A DNA stretch of 64,000 nt from NCBI RefSeq assembly GCF_035440685.1, contig NZ_DAORMW010000028.1. One strand, 5' to 3'. The first letter of the stretch is position 1. Each line of letters opens with the position of its first letter. The notes beneath the pieces are model-generated. The model saw only the letters and a list, made by a program, of their open reading frames with translations, made no database searches and was not told the origin of the DNA. The DNA comes from Accumulibacter appositus. GTDB lineage: Bacteria; Pseudomonadota; Gammaproteobacteria; Burkholderiales; Rhodocyclaceae. Position numbers and translations under genes: made by a program. This document shows positions 51,619 through 58,767 of the stretch, piece by piece.

Positions 51619-51819
51619 CGCAGCCACTGGAGGTCGGGCGCCCAAGCAGCAATCCGCGCTGCCCGGCGCAAAAATCGGCAGACCCGGGCACATGCCAGGC
51701 ATTATGCCATCAAGCTGCCCCCTGCAACGCCTGTATCGGCGAGCAGAGAAGAGCCATGGTTTGACCCGGGCATATCGGTATAACATCGAGCACCGCGTGA
51801 ACCGACAAATCGACGACCA

Positions 51820-52620
51820 ATGGCAAACAACGAACGTAACGACCTCGACACCGTCAAGCAGCGCTTCAGTCTGAAGCGTGAGCTGGAATATTTCTTCGGT
51901 GCACTGCGCTTTTTCACGCGCCTGCCGGTGCCGAAATGGGTCGGTCACAGCAGCGACGCGCTCAATAGCGCGGCGCGCTATTTTCCGGCCGTCGGGCTAG
52001 TGGTCGGCGCCATCGCCGCGCTGGTCTTCATCGCCGCCAACCAGATCTGGCCAATGACGCTGGCGGTGCTGGCGGCGATCGCCAGCAGCATCTTTCTGAC
52101 CGGCGCGTTTCACGAAGACGGTTGGAGCGACATGGTCGACGGCTTCGGCGGCGGCTGGGAGAAGGCGCAGATCCTGAGCATCATGAAGGACTCGCGGATC
52201 GGCAGCTTTGGCGCCGTCGCGCTGATCGTGCTGCTGCTGGCCCGCTTCCTGGCACTGGTCGAGTTCGACCCGCTGATCATTCCAGCGGTGCTGCTGGCCG
52301 CTCATACTCTCTCGCGCTTCGCGTCGACGACGCTCTTGCGCTGCCTCGACTACGTTCGCGACGAGGGCAAGGCGAAGCCGCTGGCAACGCGCATCGGCTG
52401 GCGCGAGCTGGGATTTGCCGCGCTCACCGCCCTGCTGCCGCTACTCTTGCTACCGCCGTTCGAGGCTTTGCTTGGCTGCCTGTTCGCAGCCCTGGCGACG
52501 CTGTGGCTGGCGCGCATGTTCCGGCGCCAGATCGGCGGCTATACCGGCGATTGCCTCGGCGCCACGCAGCAATTGTCCGAAGTCGCCTTCTACGCCGGAC
52601 TCTTGTGCAGCTTTTCCTGA
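51820..52620 (+). CDS. cobS: Adenosylcobinamide-GDP ribazoletransferase (cobalamin synthase)
   Basis: Joins adenosylcobinamide-GDP and alpha-ribazole in the last part of B12 synthesis, in the inner membrane. 266 residues, several membrane helices; FFGALRFFTRLPVP near the start, the AAALVFIA region and the metal-binding GAFHEDGWSDMVDGFGGG near 90 with RIGSFGAVALI after it are diagnostic. Followed by cobC, whose GTG start lies inside the cobS 3' end. No other cob genes are adjacent. Confidence 0.95.
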   Translation: MANNERNDLDTVKQRFSLKRELEYFFGALRFFTRLPVPKWVGHSSDALNSAARYFPAVGLVVGAIAALVFIAANQIWPMTLAVLAAIASSIFLTGAFHEDGWSDMVDGFGGGWEKAQILSIMKDSRIGSFGAVALIVLLLARFLALVEFDPLIIPAVLLAAHTLSRFASTTLLRCLDYVRDEGKAKPLATRIGWRELGFAALTALLPLLLLPPFEALLGCLFAALATLWLARMFRRQIGGYTGDCLGATQQLSEVAFYAGLLCSFS

Positions 52621-53195
52621 TCCGCCATCCGCGCCCCCTGCTCGAGAGCGGCATCTGCTACGGCCGGCTTGACATCGAGGCCGAAGATCCACAGCCGGTG
52701 GCCAAGCGCCTGCGCACTTTCCTGCCCGCCGATACGCCAATCGTCACCAGTCCCTTGCGTCGCGCCCTTGGCCTCGCCGAAGCCTTGCATGCGCAAGCGC
52801 AGGTCGATGCGCGGCTGATGGAAATCGACTTCGGAGAATGGGAAGGCCAGCGCTGGAGCGAGATCGACCGCCGTTTCCTGGATGCCTGGGCGGCCGATGT
52901 CCTGCATTTCGCCCCACCGGGTGGCGAATCGGCGGCGATGCTGCGGGCGCGCGTCATCGACTGCGTAGACAGCCTCAGCCTGTGCGCAGAGTATGCAAAG
53001 CGCCTGGCGCTGGTCACGCACGCCGGCGTGATCCGCGCTGCGCTCGGCTACTGGCTGCAACTGCCGATCAAGGAGTGGAGCCAGCTGCCGCTCGCTTTTG
53101 GCAGCATCTCTCTGCTTGAGATCGATCGCCATGGCGGTCTGCCGCAAACGGAGAGCGGACAAGCTGCGGCGCAACTGCGCTATCTCAACCATTGA
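52605..53195 (+). CDS. cobC: Alpha-ribazole phosphatase (histidine phosphatase family)
   Basis: Removes phosphate from alpha-ribazole phosphate (or cobalamin phosphate) late in B12 synthesis. 196 residues: LIRHPRP at residue 5 carries the phospho-His (RHP instead of the commoner RHG), CYGRLDIEAED at ~23, SPLRRALGLAEAL at ~50, EIDFGEWEG at ~75 and the second His in LVTHAGVIRAAL at ~140. GTG 52605 is a frame-shifted start within the last codons of cobS, a coupled junction. Confidence 0.9.
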   Translation: MQLFLIRHPRPLLESGICYGRLDIEAEDPQPVAKRLRTFLPADTPIVTSPLRRALGLAEALHAQAQVDARLMEIDFGEWEGQRWSEIDRRFLDAWAADVLHFAPPGGESAAMLRARVIDCVDSLSLCAEYAKRLALVTHAGVIRAALGYWLQLPIKEWSQLPLAFGSISLLEIDRHGGLPQTESGQAAAQLRYLNH

Positions 53196-53230
53196 GCGGC
53201 GCACGCCGTGTGGCCTCGCCGCACGACCGC

Positions 53231-54145
53231 TCAAGCGCGCGGGTGGTGCGCTGCGTGCAGGCTCTTCAGCCGCTCGCGGGCGACATGGGTATAGATCTGC
53301 GTCGTCGAGATGTCCGCATGGCCGAGCAGCAGCTGCACAACACGCAGGTCGGCGCCATGATTCAGCAGGTGCGTGGCAAACGCATGCCGTAACACATGCG
53401 GCGAAAGTCGCGCCGGATCCATGCCGGCGTGCAATGCATAGCGCTTGATCAGTTGCCAGAACGCCTGCCGGCTCATCGCCGCGCCACGGGTGCTCAGGAA
53501 GAGGTCGTCGCTCTGCCGTCCATTGAGCAGTGCCGGCCGTCCATTGGCGAGGTGGCGACGCAGCCAATCGCACGCCACCTCGCCAAGCGGCACGATGCGC
53601 TCCTTGCCACCCTTGCCGAAGACGCGCAGCACGCCCATGTCGAGATTGACTTCGTACACCTTGAGGCCGACCAGCTCGGAGACGCGCAGGCCAGTCGCAT
53701 AGAGGGTTTCGAGCATCGCCCGATCGCGCTCGCCGAGCAGGGTCTCGGTCTTCGGCGCCTCGAGCAGGCGCTCGACCTGCAACTCGGAAAGCACTTTCGG
53801 CAGCCGCGACGGCTGCGCCGGCATGGCGATCTTCAGCGTCGGATCGCTGCTGCGCAGGCCGCGCGCGAGGAGGTGGCGATAAAAGCGGCGCAAGGTGGAC
53901 AGGTAGCGCGCCTGCGACGAGGCGCGCAAGGTTTGCGAGAGGGTGGCGACGAAGCGCAGCAGGGTGACCTCGTCGACCGCGCACAGCCCGCCCAGGTGCT
54001 GCTCGGCAAGCCAGGCCGCGAGTTGCGTGAGGTCGCTGCGATAGCTGGCCAGCGAAGCCCTGGCCAGGCCGTCTTCCAGCCAAAGCGTGTCGCAGAAGCT
54101 GTCGATCGCGGCGAGATCGGCAGGATCGGTGTCAGCAGCCTTCAT
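53231..54145 (-). CDS. xerD: Tyrosine recombinase XerD
   Basis: Resolves chromosome dimers at dif with XerC. 304 residues: SAM-like N-terminal domain (~20-105; FCDTLWLEDGLARASLASYRSDL), then the catalytic domain with GLRVSEL (Arg), VFGKGGKERIVPLG (Lys), HVLRHAFATHLLNHGADLRVVQLLLGH and the Tyr nucleophile in TQIYTHV. ATG 54145 overlaps the ogt stop by 14 bp. Partner XerC is not in the window. Confidence 0.95.
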   Translation of the reverse strand: MKAADTDPADLAAIDSFCDTLWLEDGLARASLASYRSDLTQLAAWLAEQHLGGLCAVDEVTLLRFVATLSQTLRASSQARYLSTLRRFYRHLLARGLRSSDPTLKIAMPAQPSRLPKVLSELQVERLLEAPKTETLLGERDRAMLETLYATGLRVSELVGLKVYEVNLDMGVLRVFGKGGKERIVPLGEVACDWLRRHLANGRPALLNGRQSDDLFLSTRGAAMSRQAFWQLIKRYALHAGMDPARLSPHVLRHAFATHLLNHGADLRVVQLLLGHADISTTQIYTHVARERLKSLHAAHHPRA

Positions 54146-54629
54146 GCGCCAGCAGCCAGCGCTTGACGTCGAGGAGAAAGCCGCCGTTCTGGCGCGCGAA
54201 ACCGCCCAGCCCGCCGCCGGCTGCGAGAACGCGATGACAGGGAACGACCACCGCAAAAGGATTCGCACCACAGGCCTGGCCCACGGCGCGCGGCGCATTG
54301 TGCAGCGCCTTGGCAATCTCGCCGTAGGCGCGCGTCTGGTGCGTCGGGATGGCCGCAATCTGCTGCCAGACCCGGCGCTGGAAAAACGTCCCCGAGGGGC
54401 GCAAGGGCAGACCGAAAAAAAACTCCGCGTCAGTCAGGTAGGCGGTGAGCTGGCGCGCGGCCTCGGCAGCCAGCGCGTTCCTCGGCGCGACTTCAGGGCC
54501 CGGTGGCAGGAAGCTGATCCGCCGCACTTCGTCGTCGTCGCATTGCACGCCGAGGCAGAAGCCGGGCGCGGCGACCACTGCCTGGTAGTCAAGGCCATCA
54601 CCCGGCGAGCGCGCAACGATCACTGCCAC
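54132..54629 (-). CDS. ogt: Methylated-DNA--protein-cysteine methyltransferase
   Basis: Removes O6-methyl from guanine onto its own Cys. 165 residues with the active-site VVPCHRVLAAGGGLGGFA near 130 and the helix-turn-helix FFQRRVWQQIAAIPTHQTRAYGEIA at ~84. Ends inside the xerD start and starts directly after the chalcone-isomerase-like gene (1-bp gap), so the three are probably transcribed together. Confidence 0.95.
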   Translation of the reverse strand: MAVIVARSPGDGLDYQAVVAAPGFCLGVQCDDDEVRRISFLPPGPEVAPRNALAAEAARQLTAYLTDAEFFFGLPLRPSGTFFQRRVWQQIAAIPTHQTRAYGEIAKALHNAPRAVGQACGANPFAVVVPCHRVLAAGGGLGGFARQNGGFLLDVKRWLLAHEGC

Positions 54630-55202
54630 TCAGGAATCCTTGCCGAGCAAGGCTGCCTTCAGATCGTCCTGGACCGGCTTGCTGCCAAGCCAGATCCTGA
54701 GCAGCGCCCGATAGAAATCCTCGCCGCTAATGTCCTTTCCCTGCACCTGCCCGTTGACCGTCAGACGAGTACCGCTATCGGGCAGCCAGTCGATGACGAT
54801 GCGGCTTCCGCTCTTCGCTTCGCCGATCGCCAGCATGCGCTCGGAAAGCTGCGTCAGGCGCTCCTTCAGGCCAAGCATTTCGGCTTCGGAATGATTGCTG
54901 GCCATACCTTCCTGCAGCGCCTCGACGAACTGCTGCGCAGTGAGGTCGCGCAACAGGGTAATCGCAATTCGTTTGCCACCCTTGGCCGCCAGAACCGCCT
55001 CGCTGTCGGCACTTTTCTCGGGCAAATAGAGCGCCATGGCATAGACCTGGAAGAAGACCTTCTTGCGCAGGCCGGCACCGTTGACCAGCAAGTCGCCGTT
55101 GCCGACCCGAGCCTTGTCTTCGAACTTGACACCGGCCACTTCGACGGCGGTCGCCAACTGGCAGAACAGGGCGGCCATCGCCGCCATCAGCAGTTTTTTC
55201 AT
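54630..55202 (-). CDS. Chalcone-isomerase-like periplasmic protein
   Basis: 190 residues: signal peptide (KKLLMAAMAALFCQLATA), then VEVAGVKFEDKARVGNGDLLVNGAGLRKKVFFQVYAMALYLP, the typical chalcone-isomerase-like (PF16036) opening, and DFYRALLRIWLGSKPVQDDLKAALLG at the end. Bacterial members probably bind or transport small lipophilic molecules rather than isomerise flavonoids. ATG 55202 with AAGGAGG upstream. Follows proA and precedes ogt. Confidence 0.85.
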   Translation of the reverse strand: MKKLLMAAMAALFCQLATAVEVAGVKFEDKARVGNGDLLVNGAGLRKKVFFQVYAMALYLPEKSADSEAVLAAKGGKRIAITLLRDLTAQQFVEALQEGMASNHSEAEMLGLKERLTQLSERMLAIGEAKSGSRIVIDWLPDSGTRLTVNGQVQGKDISGEDFYRALLRIWLGSKPVQDDLKAALLGKDS

Positions 55203-55251
55203 CACCTCATCCCTCCTTGCCTTCAGCGCTTGCGTTTCTCCAGGAGCGCGC

Positions 55252-56508
55252 TCAGGCACGCACCTCGCCATTGCCGAGAACGATCCACTTCTGGCAGCTC
55301 AGCCCTTCGAGTCCGACCGGTCCGCGCGCGTGGATCTTGTCGGTCGAAATACCGATTTCAGCACCCAGACCATATTCGAAGCCATCTGCGAAGCGCGTCG
55401 AGGCATTGACCATCACCGATGCCGAGTCAACTTCGCGCAGGAAACGCATCGCCGCCGTGTAGTTTTCGCTGACAATGGCGTCGGTGTGATGCGAACCGTA
55501 GACATTGATATGTTCGATGGCTTCGTCGAGTCCGGCGACAAGCTTGACCGAGATGATCGGCGCCAGGTATTCGCGGGCGTAATCTTCCTCGGTCGCCGGC
55601 CATGCGGTGCTCACGATGGCCAGGGTTTCCGGACAACCGCGAAGCTCGACACCGCGGTCGGTCAACATGGCGGCAATCAGCGGCAGTAAATCGCCGGCAA
55701 CGGAACGCGCCAGGAGCAGCGACTCGGCGGTGTTGCAGGTACCGTAACGTTGCGTCTTGGCGTTCTCGATGATCTGCAGCGCCTTTTCCGGGTCGGCATG
55801 ATCGTCGATATAGACGTGGCAATTACCATCGAGGTGCTGGATCATCGGTATCCGTGACTCGGCCAGCAAGCGCGAGACCAGCCCCTTGCCGCCGCGCGGC
55901 ACAATTACATCGACGTATTCGCGCATGGTGATCAGATGTCCGACGGCAGCGCGGTCGGTGGTATCTATCACCTGCACGGCAGCCGGCGGCAATCCGGCAC
56001 TGGTCAGCCCCTCGTGGACCAGGGCGGCAATCGCCCGGTTGCTGCGGATGGCTTCCGAGCCGCCGCGCAGGATCGCCGCATTACCCGACTTAAGGCACAG
56101 CGCTGCGGCATCGGCAGTGACGTTGGGGCGTGCCTCGTAGATGATGCCGACAACGCCGAGCGGCACCCGCATACGACCCACCTGGATGCCGCTCGGGCGG
56201 TACTTGAGGTCACTGACTTCGCCAATCGGGTCGTCCAGCGCAGCGACCTGCTCGACGCCTTCGGCCATCGTCGCAACGCCTTTCTCCGAAAGTGTCAGAC
56301 GATCGAGCAGCGCCGGTTCGAGGCCGGCAGTGACGGCAGCGGCCAGGTCCTCGCGATTGGCCGCGACCAGGACGCTGGCCTCGCGGCGAATGGCTGCGGC
56401 AATCGCGCGTAGCGCAGTATTCTTGGCGTTGCTGTCGGCACGCGCCATGGCTCGCGACGCTGCGCGTGCCTGCTGGCCGACGGTTTGGATGTACTGCTCT
56501 ATGCTCAT
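55252..56508 (-). CDS. proA: Gamma-glutamyl phosphate reductase
   Basis: Second step of proline synthesis: gamma-glutamyl phosphate to the semialdehyde. 418 residues: VPLGVVGIIYEARPNVTADAAALCLKSGNAAILRGG at ~115, VPRGGKGLV at ~205, and catalytic Cys in QRYGTCNTAESLL at ~277. ATG 56508 begins the conserved SIEQYIQTVGQQARAASRAMA. proB is elsewhere. In related genomes holA-proA lie adjacent; here a plus-strand gene and 324 bp intervene. Confidence 0.97.
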   Translation of the reverse strand: MSIEQYIQTVGQQARAASRAMARADSNAKNTALRAIAAAIRREASVLVAANREDLAAAVTAGLEPALLDRLTLSEKGVATMAEGVEQVAALDDPIGEVSDLKYRPSGIQVGRMRVPLGVVGIIYEARPNVTADAAALCLKSGNAAILRGGSEAIRSNRAIAALVHEGLTSAGLPPAAVQVIDTTDRAAVGHLITMREYVDVIVPRGGKGLVSRLLAESRIPMIQHLDGNCHVYIDDHADPEKALQIIENAKTQRYGTCNTAESLLLARSVAGDLLPLIAAMLTDRGVELRGCPETLAIVSTAWPATEEDYAREYLAPIISVKLVAGLDEAIEHINVYGSHHTDAIVSENYTAAMRFLREVDSASVMVNASTRFADGFEYGLGAEIGISTDKIHARGPVGLEGLSCQKWIVLGNGEVRA

Positions 56509-56832
56509 GAGGCTTTCCAAAATTGCACAGGGGCCGATAGGTGTCAAAAAGTTCAAAAAGCGCGCCAGAGGCGTGTCAGAAACGTCTCGGAAACCTGCCC
56601 GGCACCGGCGAAGCCGGCCATTGCCGCCCCACCGAAAAGACCATGAGGACCGAAAAGGCTGGCATTGTTGCAGTGCAGCGAGGACAATGGAAGCCGCAGC
56701 GGGGATTGGTCAACGGCCGAGTTTCCGTCGAGTCGCGATTATAGGCGCCGACGGCATGCCGGGGTCAACGGAACCACCGCGGAGAATTGTACTCAGAGGG
56801 CTATTCCTCACTCTCAACTGCCGGCGTCGATC
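56509..56832. other. Intergenic region upstream of proA
   Basis: 324 bp between the divergent proA and the small Cys-rich gene. A GCCCGGCACCGGCGAAGCCGGCC dyad lies near 56598-56618. Otherwise nothing recognisable; no ribosome site stands immediately before ATG 56833. Confidence 0.4.
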
Positions 56833-57087
56833 ATGAAACGAAAACTGATTTTGCCAACGGAAGTGAAAGTCTGCGCCACCTGCAGCTACTGGGATGGGCA
56901 GCGCAAGGTCGATACCGAAATGCGGCTGGTCGTAGTCAGCGAAAGTTGCGTGGGCGAGTGTCTGGTGCAGAGCAAGCCCTCGCCCAGCCTCAACGATGTG
57001 CGCAGCGAAAGCGACGATTGCGTTTGGGAACATCTGGCGCCGGGCGAGGACGCCTCGAACGAGCTCGACGGGGATCGTAGCGCCTGA
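56833..57087 (+). CDS. Small Cys-rich hypothetical protein
   Basis: 84 residues, soluble. Six residues into the conserved-looking part it has VCATCSYWDGQRK (CXXC), then ESCVGECLVQ (C-x3-C) and DDCVWEHL, five Cys in all, plausible for zinc or iron-sulfur binding. Acidic tail. Not recognised further. It lies on the plus strand between holA and proA, which are minus-strand neighbours in other betaproteobacteria, so it looks inserted. The start ATG 56833 has no clear ribosome site. Confidence 0.6.
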   Translation: MKRKLILPTEVKVCATCSYWDGQRKVDTEMRLVVVSESCVGECLVQSKPSPSLNDVRSESDDCVWEHLAPGEDASNELDGDRSA

Positions 57088-57120
57088 AGTCACCGGCGAC
57101 CAGCCTCTCCGGCCAGCACT

Positions 57121-58125
57121 TCAGGTAACAGCGATGTTCAGGCCAAGGCGCAGGAACTCGCCCCACACGTCGCCGCGCTCCACGCCCTTGATCATCCGGT
57201 CGATACGCGCCGCCTGCGCCAAAGCCGCCCGCGCCCGTCCGCCCTTGACCCGTTGCAGGGCCTTTGTCATCTGCGTCTGGCGAGCGCCCCAGACGCGGGC
57301 CCCTTTCAACAGCTCGGGCAAGGGCTGACGCGCCTCGAGGCCGGCATTGATCTGGGCCAGCGCGCGCACTTCCTCGGTCATGGCCCAGAGCACCAGGGGC
57401 GGCGCCTCTCCCTCTTGCTGCAGGCCATCAATGGTGCGCGTCAGGCGCACCACATCCCCCGCCAGCATTGCTTCACGCAGACCGTCGAGATCATAGCGGG
57501 CGACGTTGAGCACCGCCTCGCGAATCTGCTCGAGGCTTAGCGCGCCCGACGGGTAAAGCACTTCAAGCTTGAGAACTTCCTGGTGCGCGGCCAGCAGATT
57601 GCCTTCGACACGCTCGGCAATGAAGCCCAGCCCGGCCGCATCAGCACTTTGCTGTTGTCGGGCAAGACGGCCGGCCAACCACATCGACAACTCGCCGAGC
57701 CCGGGCGCAATCAGTTTGACCACCGCCCCGGCGGCGGCCACGGCAGCCACCCAGGCGGCCTTCTCCTCGCGCCAGTCGGCGCCGGTCATCGTCACCAGCA
57801 GCAGCGCATCCGGTGAAGGACGTGCGCAGTAGGCCTGTAGCGCGGCGCCGCCGTCACGCCCCGGCTTGCCGCTTGGCAGGCGCAGGTCGATCAGCTTGCG
57901 ACCGGCGAACAGCGACATGCTGCCGGCCGCGTGATAGAGATCGTTCCAGTTGAAGGCAGCGTCGGCGACCAGCACTTCGCGTTCGTCGAAGCCCGCCTGG
58001 CGCGCTGCGGCGCGGATCGCGTCGGCCGCTTCGATGACCAGCAGCGGCTCGTCGCCATGGACCAGATAGACCGGCTTGAGCTCGCGCTGCAGCTGCGCCG
58101 CGAGGTGTTCGCCCTTGAGCTGCAT
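57121..58125 (-). CDS. holA: DNA polymerase III subunit delta
   Basis: Clamp-loader subunit that opens the beta clamp. 334 residues: QLQRELKPVYLVHGDEPLLVIEAADAIRAAA at the start (the LVHGDEPLL block is typical), the modified AAA region and LIAPGLGELSMWLAGRLARQQ near 140. Follows lptE with 11 bp, as in the usual leuS-lptE-holA order. Confidence 0.94.
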   Translation of the reverse strand: MQLKGEHLAAQLQRELKPVYLVHGDEPLLVIEAADAIRAAARQAGFDEREVLVADAAFNWNDLYHAAGSMSLFAGRKLIDLRLPSGKPGRDGGAALQAYCARPSPDALLLVTMTGADWREEKAAWVAAVAAAGAVVKLIAPGLGELSMWLAGRLARQQQSADAAGLGFIAERVEGNLLAAHQEVLKLEVLYPSGALSLEQIREAVLNVARYDLDGLREAMLAGDVVRLTRTIDGLQQEGEAPPLVLWAMTEEVRALAQINAGLEARQPLPELLKGARVWGARQTQMTKALQRVKGGRARAALAQAARIDRMIKGVERGDVWGEFLRLGLNIAVT

Positions 58126-58136
58126 ACCGCTCGCCG

Positions 58137-58748
58137 CTATCTGGCTGCGCCCGGCTTGGCGGAAGCGGCGGGAGCGGTCGCGTCGACTGGCTTGGCGGGA
58201 GTGGTGGCAGGATCGGCTGGGCTAGCCGGCTTGGCGGCCGCCAGCCGGCGCATCAACTGGTGCACCAGATCGTTTTCCATGTCACGCCAGAGCAGCACCT
58301 CCTCCTGCTGCTTGGCGAGCACGTTGGAGTCGTCGTAGGTCAAGTCGCGGATCAGTTCGATGGTCCCTGGCGCAATCAGATCGCGGCCCTTGGCATCGAC
58401 TACACGATAGGGGTACAGGTAACGCAAACGCAGTTCGCTGATCCGGCCGGTACCGGAGACCGACAGGATGATTCGGTCGCGATACTCGGTGCCGGGCAGG
58501 AAAGTGGCCTGCGCATCGCTCGCGACAAGGGCCAGGCGCGTCGTCTCCGATGAGCGAATGGCGCGCCGCAGGTCGGCGCCGACCACCGAATACTCGGGCA
58601 TCGCCAGGTAGATGCTCTCGTAGGGCAAGGCGTACGAGCCGCGTAGCTGAAAACCGCAAGCGGCAAGCAGGCTGAGCACCACCAGCAGGAGAGCACGCGT
58701 GGCGATATGAGCAGGAGCCGGCAAGGTGTGCAGCAGCGCTGGGCGCAT
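58137..58748 (-). CDS. lptE: LPS-assembly lipoprotein LptE
   Basis: Plugs LptD in the outer membrane for lipopolysaccharide export. 203 residues: lipoprotein signal with LLAACGFQLRG (Cys31), then an LptE fold with IRDLTYDDSNVLAKQQEEVLLWRDMENDLVHQLMRRL. The C-terminal ~45 residues are Ala/Pro/Lys-rich (AKPASPADPATTPAKP) and look disordered, an extension not found in E. coli. ATG 58748 has GGAGGGAG six bases upstream. Sits between leuS and holA. Confidence 0.93.
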   Translation of the reverse strand: MRPALLHTLPAPAHIATRALLLVVLSLLAACGFQLRGSYALPYESIYLAMPEYSVVGADLRRAIRSSETTRLALVASDAQATFLPGTEYRDRIILSVSGTGRISELRLRYLYPYRVVDAKGRDLIAPGTIELIRDLTYDDSNVLAKQQEEVLLWRDMENDLVHQLMRRLAAAKPASPADPATTPAKPVDATAPAASAKPGAAR

Positions 58749-58767
58749 CGGAGTCTCCCTCCAGGTC

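Noticed and set aside
51610..51700. Possible cobalamin riboswitch before cobS (GCCACTGG near 51623 and CAGACCCGGGC near 51679).
   Set aside because: Other conserved parts (GGTG..AA..CC, GGGAAGG and a full AG-C-GAGACCTGCC box) are missing and the two fragments fit a random GC-rich match.
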